Source of the DNA: Thiohalorhabdus sp. Cl-TMA
GTDB taxonomy: Bacteria; Pseudomonadota; Gammaproteobacteria; Thiohalorhabdales; Thiohalorhabdaceae
Length of the DNA: 64,000 bases
Assembly (NCBI RefSeq): GCF_041821045.1
Contig: NZ_JBGUAW010000006.1
Span: 62,001 to 126,000 of the forward strand
Direction: 5' to 3'
Shown: positions 7,578-16,526 of the stretch, in pieces
Position numbering within the stretch: position 1 is the stretch's first letter
Layout: each line of letters starts with the position of its first letter
The notes under the pieces: generated by a model
The model's database searches: none
Told to the model about the DNA's origin: nothing
Seen by the model: only the letters and a program-made list of their open reading frames with translations
Made by a program: the position numbers and the translations under genes

Positions 7578-8682
7578 CCCGCGCTGGCTGCTGGCCGAGG
7601 TCACCTATCGCTGTCCTCTGCAGTGCGTGTACTGTTCCAACCCGGTGGAAATGGCCAACTACCGGAACGAGCTGGACACCGAGGACTGGTTCCGGATCTT
7701 CCGCGAGGCCCGGGAGCTGGGAGCCGTGCAGCTGGGCTTCTCCGGCGGCGAGCCCCTGCTCCGAAAGGACCTCGAGGACCTGGTGGCCGAATCCTCCCGG
7801 CTCGGCTATTACACCAACCTGATCACCTCCGGGGTCGGCATGAGCGAGGACCGCGTGGCCGCCCTGAAGGAAGCAGGACTGGACCACATCCAGATCAGCT
7901 TCCAGGCGAGCAATGAGGTCCTGAACGACTACCTCGGCGGCAACAAGAGCTTCCAGCACAAGATGGAGATGGCCCACGCCATCAAGCGCCACGGCTATCC
8001 CATGGTGCTCAACGTGGTGCTCCACCGCCACAACCTCGACCAGACCGCCGAGATCCTGGACATGGCCGAGGCCCTGGAGGCCGATTACGTGGAGCTGGCC
8101 AATACCCAGTACTACGGCTGGGCGTGGCTCAACCAGAAGGAGCTCATGCCCTCGCTGCAGCAGGTCCGCGACGCCGAGGCCGTGGCCAATCGCTACAAGG
8201 AGCGCCTCAAGGACCGGATGCAGATCTACTATGTCATCCCCGACTACTTCGAGAAGCGGCCGAAGCCCTGCATGAACGGCTGGGGCAATGTCTTCCTGGG
8301 CGTCGCTCCCGACGGCGCGGCCCTGCCCTGCCACATCGCCCGGCAGCTCCCAGGGCTGGAGTTCCCCAACCTCCACGACGTGAGCGTGCGCGAGGCATGG
8401 TTCGAATCCGAGGCCTTCAACCACTTCCGGGGCTTTGACTGGATGAAGGAGCCTTGCCGGAGCTGTTCCGAGCGCTTCGACGACTTTGGCGGCTGCCGCT
8501 GCCAGGCCTACATGCTGACGGGCGATCCGGCCAACACGGACCCGGTGTGCGAATTCTCCCCCCACCACGACAAGATCGTCGCCGCCGGGGAGGCCGCCAA
8601 GGGCAGTCCGGACGCCACGGAAAGCGAAGCGAAGCCTATGGTCTTCCGGAACATGAAGAATTCCAAAGTATGGTCGGCCTGA
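7540..8682 (+). CDS. pqqE: PqqA peptide cyclase PqqE (radical SAM)
   Basis: 380 residues. This radical SAM/SPASM enzyme forms the C-C bond between glutamate and tyrosine in PqqA. Cysteines 25, 29 and 32 (YRCPLQCVYC) bind the SAM cluster. The C-terminal SPASM cysteines are visible in KPCMNGWGN, ALPCHIA and CRSCSERFDDFGGCRCQAY. The ATG lies inside the end of pqqD. Confidence 0.96.
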   Translation: MRTDGYKTEALPSPRWLLAEVTYRCPLQCVYCSNPVEMANYRNELDTEDWFRIFREARELGAVQLGFSGGEPLLRKDLEDLVAESSRLGYYTNLITSGVGMSEDRVAALKEAGLDHIQISFQASNEVLNDYLGGNKSFQHKMEMAHAIKRHGYPMVLNVVLHRHNLDQTAEILDMAEALEADYVELANTQYYGWAWLNQKELMPSLQQVRDAEAVANRYKERLKDRMQIYYVIPDYFEKRPKPCMNGWGNVFLGVAPDGAALPCHIARQLPGLEFPNLHDVSVREAWFESEAFNHFRGFDWMKEPCRSCSERFDDFGGCRCQAYMLTGDPANTDPVCEFSPHHDKIVAAGEAAKGSPDATESEAKPMVFRNMKNSKVWSA

Positions 8683-8717
8683 ATCAGGGCACCGAGGAGC
8701 ACCCACCGGGGGCCGCC

Positions 8718-9659
8718 ATGAAGGCGGCCCCGACCGGTGAATCGGCCATCCGCATCGAGGGCCTGCGCAAGCGCTACGGCGACGCCGAGGCGGTATCGGG
8801 CCTGGATCTGGTCATCCCCTACGGGCAGTTCGTGGGGCTACTCGGTCCCAACGGCTCCGGCAAGACCACAACCATGCACGCCCTGGCCACCCTGGTCCGG
8901 CCCACCTCCGGGCATGTGGCGGTGGGTGGACGCGACGTCCTGCGGGATCCCGTGGGTGTCCGCAGGAATATCGGGCTGGTCTTTCAGGAATCGGCCCTCG
9001 ACCGCAACCTGACCATCCGCGAGAACCTGGACTTCTCCGCCGCCCTCTACGATCTCGCCCCCGATCAGGCCAACCCGCGCATCGAGGAGCTCCTGACCCT
9101 GTTCGGCCTGGAGGGGAAGCGGGATGTTCAGGTGGGGGCCCTTTCCGGCGGCATGCGGCGCGCCCTGGACATCATTCGCGGCATCCTGCACCGGCCCGGG
9201 ATTCTCCTGCTCGACGAGCCCACCATAGGCCTGGATGTGCTCAACCGCCGTTTCATCTGGCGCTACCTGGACCGGCTGCGCCGGGAGGAAGGGATGACCG
9301 TCCTCCTCACCACCCATTACCTGGAGGAGGCGGAGGACTGTGACCATGTCACCTTCATCCGCGATGGCCGGACCATCGGCGCCGGATCCCCGGAGGAGAT
9401 GCTGGAGCGGTTCGGGGCCTTCGTGATGGAGGTCCGGGGCGGGGATCCCGAAGCCACCGCCGCGATCACGGAGCGGCTCGGCAACCCAATAATCGAGGGC
9501 GACCGGCACCTGTTCCGCCTTATGGATCCCCACCAATCCATCGGCGACCTGGAGGAATGGGCCCGTCCCCACGTGCAGTCCCTCCTGGTACGCCGGCCCG
9601 ACCTGAACGACGTCTACATCTGGCTCAACCAGGACCCCACCGGCGGAGAAGCCCCATGA
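8718..9659 (+). CDS. ABC transporter ATP-binding protein of the PQQ/alcohol-dehydrogenase system
   Basis: About 313 residues. Walker A GPNGSGKTTT, signature LSGGMRR and Walker B ILLLDEPTIGLD are intact. It pairs with the following ABC-2 permease, whose ATG overlaps this stop (ATGA). ABC pairs of this kind regularly follow pqq or PQQ alcohol dehydrogenase genes (PedC-type) and have been suggested to export PQQ or a product; the substrate is unproven. The start is uncertain: ATG 8718 directly precedes the domain, and ATG 8670 would overlap pqqE. Confidence 0.85.
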   Translation: MKAAPTGESAIRIEGLRKRYGDAEAVSGLDLVIPYGQFVGLLGPNGSGKTTTMHALATLVRPTSGHVAVGGRDVLRDPVGVRRNIGLVFQESALDRNLTIRENLDFSAALYDLAPDQANPRIEELLTLFGLEGKRDVQVGALSGGMRRALDIIRGILHRPGILLLDEPTIGLDVLNRRFIWRYLDRLRREEGMTVLLTTHYLEEAEDCDHVTFIRDGRTIGAGSPEEMLERFGAFVMEVRGGDPEATAAITERLGNPIIEGDRHLFRLMDPHQSIGDLEEWARPHVQSLLVRRPDLNDVYIWLNQDPTGGEAP

Positions 9660-10465
9660 ACGCGCGCGCTTTCCGGGCCATCATGCGCAGGGAGATCGTA
9701 CGCATGTTCCGCCAGCGGGGCCGGCTGGCCAGCGCCGTGATCCGGCCGCTCATCTGGCTGGCGGTGATCGGCAGCGGCTTCGAGGCCCTACTGTCGCGGC
9801 TGGGCTCGGGCAGCTACCAGGCCTTCATGGTGCCGGGCCTGACGGGCATGACCCTGCTGTTCGGCGCCATGCTGGCCGCCCTGTCCCTTGTCTACGACAA
9901 GGAATCCGGGGTAATGCGCATGCTGCTGATCGCTCCCTTCGCGCGCAGCTGGATCGTGGTGGCGCGGACCCTCAGCGCGGCGGTCGCCGCGCTCATACAG
10001 GCACTCCTGCTGCTGGCGGTATTCGCGGCCCTGGGCTTCATTCTCTGGCCCCTCTCCTTCGGTTTGCTTGCCCTGGGCCTGCTCCTCACCGCCCTCACCT
10101 GCGCCAGCATCGGCATGCTGATCGCGGTAGGCGCCAAGTCTTTGGACAACTTCGCGGTGGTCATGAACTTCGTGATCTTTCCGCTGTTCTTCCTGTCCGG
10201 AGCCCTCTACCCCATCGCCAATCTGCCGCCGCTACTCCAGCTGGTGGCCCGCATCAATCCCTTCAGCTACGGTGTGGATCTATTGAAGCATGGTCTAACA
10301 CCGGACATGGCCCCACCCTTCGGGCCGGATTTCCCCGTTGCGGTGAATATCGCCGTCACGGGCGGATTCGTGCTGCTTGCCATGGTGGCGGCCGGATTCC
10401 GTTTCTCCCGGGGACCGTTCCTGGAAGCACTTGCGGCCGTCGTAAGCACTTCGAAGCAACGGTAG
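9656..10465 (+). CDS. ABC-2 type permease, PedC-like
   Basis: 269 residues with about six hydrophobic segments and an ABC-2 signature (RINPFSYGVDLLKHGL). It forms the membrane half of the exporter with the ATPase upstream; the four-base overlap implies equal synthesis. Family members beside PQQ alcohol dehydrogenases are named PedC. The cargo is not known. Confidence 0.85.
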   Translation: MNARAFRAIMRREIVRMFRQRGRLASAVIRPLIWLAVIGSGFEALLSRLGSGSYQAFMVPGLTGMTLLFGAMLAALSLVYDKESGVMRMLLIAPFARSWIVVARTLSAAVAALIQALLLLAVFAALGFILWPLSFGLLALGLLLTALTCASIGMLIAVGAKSLDNFAVVMNFVIFPLFFLSGALYPIANLPPLLQLVARINPFSYGVDLLKHGLTPDMAPPFGPDFPVAVNIAVTGGFVLLAMVAAGFRFSRGPFLEALAAVVSTSKQR

Positions 10466-10511
10466 GGAGGATGGCTCCCCTTTCACCTTACCCATTAACG
10501 GAGGAAGCCGC

Positions 10512-11045
10512 ATGGCTTACCGGATACTCGGGATACTGCTTGCCACGTTCCTGCTAGGCGGACCGGCGGTTGCCGACGACGCCCGCAAGTCCGTCCTCGT
10601 TCTGCCTTTCGAGCTGGTGGACACGAGCCTGCAGGGAGACCTGGAAGGCGCTTCCAAGGTCGACATGAAGCGCTTGAAGACCGTCACGGCCTATGTGGAG
10701 CAGCTCTTTACGGAAACCGGTCGGTTCCGGATCAAGGACCGGGGCCCGGTTGAGGGGCTCCTCGAGGAATTCGATCAGACCTATGCCTACACCTTCCGCT
10801 GCAAGCCCTGTGCGCTGGAGGCCGCCCGCAAGGCCGACGCCGATCTGGTGGTCTCCGGCTGGGTACAGAAGGTCAGCAACCTCATCCGCAACCTGACCAT
10901 TCGCGTCCAGGACGGCCAAACGGGCAAGGTCCTGGCCGGCGGCTGGACCAGCCTGCGGGGGAACACGGAGAAGATGCTGGAGCGCTCCGCTTATCGCGTA
11001 TTCGAGAAGCACGTCCGGAGCAATTCCGTCCTCACCAGCCGGTAA
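10512..11045 (+). CDS. DUF3280 (DUF2380-like) exported protein
   Basis: 177 residues with a cleavable signal peptide (MAYRILGILLATFLLGG..AVAD). The body starts KSVLVLPFELVDTSL, typical of a family often encoded with PQQ alcohol dehydrogenases, and carries a CKPC pair near residue 97. The role is unknown. It closes the pqq-ABC transcription unit and is followed by a strong terminator. Confidence 0.75.
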   Translation: MAYRILGILLATFLLGGPAVADDARKSVLVLPFELVDTSLQGDLEGASKVDMKRLKTVTAYVEQLFTETGRFRIKDRGPVEGLLEEFDQTYAYTFRCKPCALEAARKADADLVVSGWVQKVSNLIRNLTIRVQDGQTGKVLAGGWTSLRGNTEKMLERSAYRVFEKHVRSNSVLTSR

Positions 11046-11080
11046 TCACCGCATTGGCCTTTATATCGTTCCAAGATGAA

Positions 11081-11119
11081 AAAGGCGCCCATCCCTCTCG
11101 GGATGGGCGCCTTTCTTTC
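11081..11119. terminator. Bidirectional terminator between DUF3280 gene and TonB receptor
   Basis: A perfect 15-bp stem, AAAGGCGCCCATCCC with its complement around loop TCTC, ends in TTTCTTT on the plus strand and in an A-rich 5' flank (T-run on the minus strand). It serves the two convergent units. Confidence 0.92.
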
Positions 11120-11157
11120 CTGGCTGTGCCACAATTGCAACAGCCGGTGCGAACGGC

Positions 11158-13479
11158 CTAGAAGGTGTATTCCACACCCGCCCAGGCACCACGCGGCGCG
11201 CCGGGCGTATAGAAGCGGGGGTTCTCAAAGTTATCGAACCCTTCCACTTCATCCGGCTCGCCCAGGAGTCCCGCCGTCTCGTACTCCGTGTCGAACACGT
11301 TGTCCACGCGGGCGAATAGCTGCAGGTCCTCCAGCACCTGGTACCGGGCACGCAGGTTCACCACGGTGAAGGCATCGATGGGCTCGAGCTGGTTGGACTC
11401 GTCGCCCCGGATGTACTGCTCGCCGTTGTAGATGCCGTCCACGCCCACGGCCAGGGTCGGGGTGATCCGCCAGTCGGCGCCCGCCTTCACGATATGCTCC
11501 GGATTCAGCGGGATGCGGTCGCCCTCTTCCACCTGGATCTCGTCATTCACCGCATCCGGGTGGTCGGGGCTGTTCACCGCGAAGTCCTCCTGGAAGGTGG
11601 CCTCCAGGTAGGTGTAGTTGAGGAACCAGCTCACCGGACCCGCCCGGCCCGAAGCGGCGGCCTCTAGGCCCTGACGTTGGGTCGTGCCGATGTTGTCGAA
11701 GTAACCACTGTTACGCGCAGGACCCGCACTGATGAAGTAGATGTCATCCTCGGCCTGCGTCCGGAAGGCACCCAGCGACCACTGGAAGGCCTTGGCGCTG
11801 CCCCGGAAGCCCGCTTCCCAGGTTTTCGCCACCACCTGATCCAGCGGCGGATCGGCCTGGAAGCCGTTGGGGAGTCGGCAGGGATCGTCCGGATCCGCGC
11901 AGGTGAGCTCCACGGGGGTGGGCGCCCGGTTGGACTCGGAGTAGCTGACGAAGGTGCTCAGCAGGGGCGAAAACTCGTAGGTCAGCCCGCCGGCCGGGTT
12001 GAACCGGGTATAGGTGTGGTCGCCGTTCAACGCCGTACCGAGCTGGTCGTCCAGCTTGATGTGGCTGTTGTTGTAGCGGCCGGACAGGGTCAGGGAAAGA
12101 CTGTCCGTCACCGAAAGGGTATCGGTGAGGTAGACACCGAGATCTTCGCGGTCCGCCTCCACCGTGGTCAGCGAGTCCAGCACGATCTCGTTGCTGCCCT
12201 CGGTACCCCGGTTGTCGGTCAGACGGCCCAGCTCGGTCTGGGAATGGAAGCGGATGTTCGCCAGGGAGGCCGACGCGCCGACCACGAACTGGTTCTCCAT
12301 ATCCCACAGGGACTGGGTGAACGTGGACTGCAGGGAGCCGCCGTAGGTCCGCTGCCGGGTATCCGAGGTGTTCAGCGTGGCCGATTCCACGTCCTCGGAT
12401 TCCGCGACCTCATTCCCCTCCTGGTTCAGGACCACGTCCCCTTCACCGTCATCCGAACAAAGGCTCCCGGCGTCACCAGGGTCCTCGCATTCCTCATAGT
12501 CGCTATCGTCGCCGTTGAAGGTCTCCGTATCCGTGCGCCGCACGAAGAGGTCCCCATCCAGGGCGATATTGTCGGTGAAGAAGTGGGAGCCCTTGAAGGT
12601 GATCATTTCCATCCGGTTCTCGGTGAGGTCCGGGTGGGTGAACACCGCGTCACGGTCCTGATTCATGAGCTCCACGGGCACCGCGCCGTTGCCGCGCAGC
12701 TCGGTGTCGGCCATGTTGAAGATGATGTCGGCCGTGGAGTCCTCACCGCGCCAGCTGGCCTTGCCGAAGACCGTGTTGGCTTCGGAGTCGGAATGGTCCC
12801 GCCAGCCGTCCTCCTCGAAGCGGTTGCCGGCGATGTAGAAGCCGGTCTCCCCGGTATTACCACCGGCCTCGGCGGTGACCTCGTAGCGGCCGAAGGAGCC
12901 GCCGTAGGCCTTCACCCGCTCTTCCGTATGGGTGAACCCGGACTTGGTCTGCATGGAAATGGCTCCGCCCAGGGTGTTCAGGCCGAACAGCGGGTTGGAG
13001 CCGCTCATAACCTCCATGCTGGCGATGGCCGTCTCCGGGACCAGGTCCCAGTTGACCACGTCCCCGAAGGATTCGTTTATGCGCACCCCGTCCTGATAGA
13101 CGGAAACGCCCTGGGGCAGACCCAGGAGCGGCGAGCCGCGGAAGCCCCGGAAGTTCACGTCGGGCTGCAAGGGGTTGCCGCCCAGGAGGTTGAGATTGAC
13201 GCTGCCGACCCGCCGTTCCATGAGGTGGGTTACATCCAGGGCCTGGGCCTGTTCGATCTCGTCCTCGGAAACGGTCTGGACGTTGGCAGGCACCTTGCTG
13301 ACCGGCAGGCCCGTGCCGTGCTGGGGCGTGATGCCGATCACCTCCACCTGCGGCAGCTCCGGAACGTCGCCTTCGCCGGCGTTCTGGGCTAGAAGCGGCG
13401 GGGAGCAGAGCATTAAAGCCCCCAGGGCTCCTAAAGAGCCCGGGCTAACGCGCGGGATCTTCTTCTCGGCTGTTTTCAT
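11158..13479 (-). CDS. TonB-dependent outer-membrane receptor of the C1 island
   Basis: About 773 residues: signal peptide ending near PPLLAQ, N-terminal plug (VPANVQTVSEDEIEQ, NFRGFRGSPLLGLPQGVSVY, GSNPLFGLNTLGGAI) and a 22-strand-type barrel ending GVEYTF. It imports a scarce ligand across the outer membrane using TonB energy. A strikingly acidic insert (DDSDYEECEDPGD and neighbours) lies in an extracellular loop. Beside a PQQ dehydrogenase, a lanthanide-chelate receptor of the LutH kind is a reasonable guess, but another metal or PQQ itself is possible. Of two adjacent ATGs the second (13479) is better spaced from GGAGG. Confidence 0.86.
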   Translation of the reverse strand: MKTAEKKIPRVSPGSLGALGALMLCSPPLLAQNAGEGDVPELPQVEVIGITPQHGTGLPVSKVPANVQTVSEDEIEQAQALDVTHLMERRVGSVNLNLLGGNPLQPDVNFRGFRGSPLLGLPQGVSVYQDGVRINESFGDVVNWDLVPETAIASMEVMSGSNPLFGLNTLGGAISMQTKSGFTHTEERVKAYGGSFGRYEVTAEAGGNTGETGFYIAGNRFEEDGWRDHSDSEANTVFGKASWRGEDSTADIIFNMADTELRGNGAVPVELMNQDRDAVFTHPDLTENRMEMITFKGSHFFTDNIALDGDLFVRRTDTETFNGDDSDYEECEDPGDAGSLCSDDGEGDVVLNQEGNEVAESEDVESATLNTSDTRQRTYGGSLQSTFTQSLWDMENQFVVGASASLANIRFHSQTELGRLTDNRGTEGSNEIVLDSLTTVEADREDLGVYLTDTLSVTDSLSLTLSGRYNNSHIKLDDQLGTALNGDHTYTRFNPAGGLTYEFSPLLSTFVSYSESNRAPTPVELTCADPDDPCRLPNGFQADPPLDQVVAKTWEAGFRGSAKAFQWSLGAFRTQAEDDIYFISAGPARNSGYFDNIGTTQRQGLEAAASGRAGPVSWFLNYTYLEATFQEDFAVNSPDHPDAVNDEIQVEEGDRIPLNPEHIVKAGADWRITPTLAVGVDGIYNGEQYIRGDESNQLEPIDAFTVVNLRARYQVLEDLQLFARVDNVFDTEYETAGLLGEPDEVEGFDNFENPRFYTPGAPRGAWAGVEYTF

Positions 13480-13562
13480 CATTCCTCCCTATGGGTGTGG
13501 GATGATCCCTTCCGGCCGTTGGCCTGACGAACCTCGGGATCAGGAAAAGTCCTGTCCCCATA

Positions 13563-13578
13563 AGCAAGACCCATACCC
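13563..13578 (-). promoter_or_regulatory. Sigma-54 (-24/-12) promoter of the TonB receptor gene
   Basis: On the minus strand: GGGTATGGGTCTTGCT, with GG 13576-13577 and GC 13564-13565 ten bases apart, about 85 bases before the start codon. It shares GGYATR-N4-TTGC with the dehydrogenase, pqqA and fae promoters. TTCAGA-TC-TCTGAA (13648-13661) lies 75 bases upstream. Confidence 0.7.
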
Positions 13579-13882
13579 AAAAAACCTTGTCTCCGCACCG
13601 AAACGGCCAGCGAATCCGGGAGAAGCGGAGCGGAAATACTTCGGATTTTCAGATCTCTGAAATAATTATATTTTTCGTACTACCCATTTCTGCTTAAGCG
13701 GGAGCGTCGCGCCTCAGACAAAGCAACAGGACAGCCGTCCGGCCGGCTGCTGGCTCCCCGGTTCTGGCAAGAATTAGCCGGATTAGTCGGCTAAAAACAT
13801 CCATATGTTTTTTAAGGCCAAAATCCCCCGGGACAGATCGGCCTAGTGTCCGTACCTGGCAAAGGGGTCTTTGGCTCTTCGA
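13579..13882. other. Control region upstream of the TonB receptor, no gene
   Basis: AT-richer than its surroundings. It holds a 6-2-6 inverted repeat (13648-13661) and a 7-7-7 inverted repeat TTAGCCG/CGGCTAA (13774-13780, 13788-13794). Either may be an enhancer or a repressor site. No coding frame with a ribosome site is seen. Confidence 0.5.
13774..13794. repeat. Inverted repeat TTAGCCG-N7-CGGCTAA
   Basis: Perfect seven-base arms about 200 bases upstream of the TonB receptor's sigma-54 element. The arms resemble the TAGCCAG palindrome in front of pqqA2, so a shared regulator is possible. Confidence 0.45.
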
Positions 13883-14049
13883 CGTCACCAATGGAATTGC
13901 CGTCATAGGGATGAAGGCCGAGCAGCGGGGGGAAGGTCGCAAGGCGACTGGAAGGGAGGCACCCGTAGGGCGGGGCCCCCTGGGGCCTGGAGGCCTTGCC
14001 CCCGCCACTCGGCCGGCCGGCGTAGTGCTTCCAAATTCCATTGGTGACG
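13883..14049. ncRNA. Candidate structured RNA with a 16-bp closing stem
   Basis: CGTCACCAATGGAATT (13883-13898) is perfectly complementary to 14034-14049. Between the arms there is a second nested pair, GGCCGAG (around 13917) with CTCGGCC (around 14009), a small hairpin GTCGC-AAG-GCGAC and a GC hairpin GGCGGGG...CCCCGCC. This nesting resembles a multibranch RNA of about 167 nt, but no known family is recognised and the strand is unclear. A small mobile element with 16-bp terminal inverted repeats is the main alternative. Confidence 0.4.
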
Positions 14050-14384
14050 ACGAGAAGCCCGTTTACTTGGGAGGTCGCGTCCCCGAATCGGATCGGAGAG
14101 GATCCTCAGTCAACCGCGCTGCGTGAGCGGGGTCCCGCCGGCATCGGGAAAGAGGGGACGGGAGGGGCCCCACGGGGGTTTGTCGACAGGTCCTCCCGAG
14201 TGGTGACCCGTCAAGGGATGCCGAAAAGATATCTTCCCGAGCAGGGACACACTCCTCCGAGAGGGAGCCGTCCTGCGGGGCTCCCCGTGGAGAGATCAAG
14301 CCGATTTTCAGAGCGGAAAGTGGGCGGGTGAAGGAGTGGGGGCTTTGCCAACCTCGAGCCCGAACGCGCCCCGGGCGGGGGCGC
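14050..14384. other. Non-coding stretch downstream of the activator gene
   Basis: No supported gene. Next to the activator's stop is a GC hairpin GCGCCCC/GGGGCGC (14366-14384) without a T-run, which could end the transcript only weakly. Confidence 0.4.
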
Positions 14385-16352
14385 TTATCCCGAAGGCCTG
14401 CGAATATCGAGGCGGCGCATCTTCCGGTAGAGGGTATTTCGGCTGCAGCCCAGCTTCTGCGCCGTGACACTGATATTCCACTGATTCTCTTCCAGGATCT
14501 GGAACAGGGCCTCGCCTTCCGCCCGTTTCAGGACCCCGCAGTGATCATCCTCGTTGGTGTATTCAACGTCGCCGCTGGGGGCCGGACTCTCCTCGAGGAA
14601 GCCGGGAGGTAGCTCGTCGATGGTAAGCCGGCTGGATTCCCGGAGGGCCAGCATGCTGCGCAGCACGTTGCGGAGCTGACGGATATTTCCGGGCCATCGA
14701 TGGTTCTTGAGAACCTCCATGACTTCCTCGTCGATCTCCACCGGATCGCCGTCCGGATTCTCCTTGGCCACCAGCCGCTGGATCAGACGCCGCTTGTCGC
14801 ACCGCTCCCGCAGGGAGGGAAGCCGGATCTCCAGACCCTTGAGACGATAATAGAGGTCCTCCCGGAACTGGCCCTGGGCGACCAGCTCCTCCAGGTTCTG
14901 GTGGGTGGCGCTGACCACCTGGATATCCACGGTAATCGGCCGCTCGCTGCCCAGGGGAACCACTTCCCGCTCCTCCAGGACCCGCAAGAGGCGGACCTGA
15001 AGATTCAGGGGCATGTCCCCGATCTCGTCGAGGAACAGGGTGCCCCCATTGGCCTGCGCCACCTTGCCCTGCCGCCCTTCCTTGCTCGCGCCGGTGAACG
15101 CCCCGGGCTTGTAGCCGAAGAGCTCGCTCTCGATCAGGGTTTCGGGGATAGCAGCGCAGCAAACGGTTACGAAAGGCTGATCGGAACGCTTGCCGAACTG
15201 GTGGAAGTATTCCGCCAGCACACCCTTGCCGGTGCCGGTCTCGCCGCCCAGGAGAATGGGGATCCCGCGATCCGCAACCTTCCGGAGCAGGGCCAGGTTC
15301 CGGACCATCTGCGGATCACCGAACTCCGGCGCCGCGAGGTCGCCGTCCTCCTCCACGGGATCCGGGGCCACCGCCTTGCCCGAGGTGGATTTGGGCCGGG
15401 CCGCGCTCTGGCTCTTGAGGAAGCCTTCCGGGGCCTGGACAACGGCGAAGAAGCGCCGGTTGTGCAGGGGCTCGTGAAGCGGAAGAACCTGGAAAAAGCT
15501 GCGGCTGGCCCGATCCACCAAGTCTTCCAGGGAGGTGTTGAAGATCTCGCCGACCTTCTTGCCCACCAGATCGTTACTGCTTTCATACCCGAGCTGGAAC
15601 GTTCCACTGGGATTGGCGGCAACGCACAGTCCCTGCTCGTCGAAAGCGAGGACCCCCTCCCCCAGCGTACTGACGAACTCCGGACGGCTGTGGAAGCGCA
15701 CCAGGAAATGGTTCGGGAAAGAAGTCAGGAAGGCCCGGTTCTCGATCATCTGGGCCCCCATGTGGACAAGGACCCGGGAATGCTGCTGGGCCAGCTTGGA
15801 GCAGCCGGAGATGTCGAGGACCGCCCACAGTTCGCCCTGGGGATTGAAGATGGGCGCGGCGGAGCAGGTTAGCTCGGAGTTGCGGGCGAAGAAGTGCTCG
15901 TCACGGTGAATGACCACGGGCTTCTTTTCGACGAGGCAGGTACCGATTCCGTTGGTGCCCTCGGCGGATTCGGTCCAGATGGCGCCGGGCCGGAGGCCCC
16001 GTTCCTTGACCTCCTGTGTCAGGTTCGGATCACTGACCTGATGGAGGATGACCCCTTCCGGGTCGGTCAGCAGAATCGCGTATCCGGTGGAGGCGACCTG
16101 CTGGTAGAGATTGTTCATCTCTACCTTGCTGATTTCCAGTAGATCCCCAAGCCGACTCTGCCGCTCTTCCAGCTCGGCCGGGGTGATGGTGTCCACGCCC
16201 CGCTGATTCGCGGGGTCCAGGCCGTAGTCATCGAGGCACCGTGCCCAGGATCGCAATATCTCATGACTGACCGGCGACTGCTCTGAGGTATTGGAATGAA
16301 CTACGGAACGGACCAAGTCCTTGTGGGTTCTGCCTTTAACCTCAATGCTCAT
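14385..16352 (-). CDS. AcoR-like sigma-54-dependent activator (GAF-PAS-AAA+-Fis HTH)
   Basis: 655 residues. The layout is: N-terminal helical region, GAF sensor (about 85-205), PAS (about 220-330, ending in FAVVQAPEGF), AAA+ domain (about 355-590) and Fis-type helix-turn-helix at the end (WNISVTAQKLGCSRNTLYRK). The AAA+ domain keeps Walker A GETGTGKG, the sigma-54 contact loop GAFTGA and Walker B LFLDEIGD, so it should open sigma-54 promoters. AcoR-type activators sense small metabolites such as acetoin or alcohols through GAF. It is the only intact sigma-54 activator within the C1 island, where five -24/-12 promoters lie. The start ATG 16352 has GGAGG eight bases upstream; ATG 16379 has none. 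Confidence 0.9.
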   Translation of the reverse strand: MSIEVKGRTHKDLVRSVVHSNTSEQSPVSHEILRSWARCLDDYGLDPANQRGVDTITPAELEERQSRLGDLLEISKVEMNNLYQQVASTGYAILLTDPEGVILHQVSDPNLTQEVKERGLRPGAIWTESAEGTNGIGTCLVEKKPVVIHRDEHFFARNSELTCSAAPIFNPQGELWAVLDISGCSKLAQQHSRVLVHMGAQMIENRAFLTSFPNHFLVRFHSRPEFVSTLGEGVLAFDEQGLCVAANPSGTFQLGYESSNDLVGKKVGEIFNTSLEDLVDRASRSFFQVLPLHEPLHNRRFFAVVQAPEGFLKSQSAARPKSTSGKAVAPDPVEEDGDLAAPEFGDPQMVRNLALLRKVADRGIPILLGGETGTGKGVLAEYFHQFGKRSDQPFVTVCCAAIPETLIESELFGYKPGAFTGASKEGRQGKVAQANGGTLFLDEIGDMPLNLQVRLLRVLEEREVVPLGSERPITVDIQVVSATHQNLEELVAQGQFREDLYYRLKGLEIRLPSLRERCDKRRLIQRLVAKENPDGDPVEIDEEVMEVLKNHRWPGNIRQLRNVLRSMLALRESSRLTIDELPPGFLEESPAPSGDVEYTNEDDHCGVLKRAEGEALFQILEENQWNISVTAQKLGCSRNTLYRKMRRLDIRRPSG

Positions 16353-16526
16353 AGGGGCAACCTCCACCTCGCAATCCATTCCCGTAACCCGGCCGGATTG
16401 GCGACTCCGGGGGAGCCTTATGTCTGCTTATCTCGGGGAAGGGCAAAATAGATATCCTCTCACCCCCTTATCACTCCTCTAAACATTATCTATTAACTAT
16501 TAATAGGTAAAGTGGGGATCCCATTC

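Noticed and set aside
8454-8717. N-terminal extension of the ABC ATPase into pqqE
   Set aside because: The extra residues are an out-of-frame reading of pqqE; the ABC domain begins after 8718.
11677-13392. A 571-codon frame antisense to the TonB receptor
   Set aside because: A GC-rich shadow of a clearly real barrel protein; no ribosome site and no recognisable domain.
14366-14384. GC hairpin as terminator of the AcoR-like activator
   Set aside because: The 7-bp stem has no following T-run on the minus strand, so a rho-independent terminator cannot be supported.
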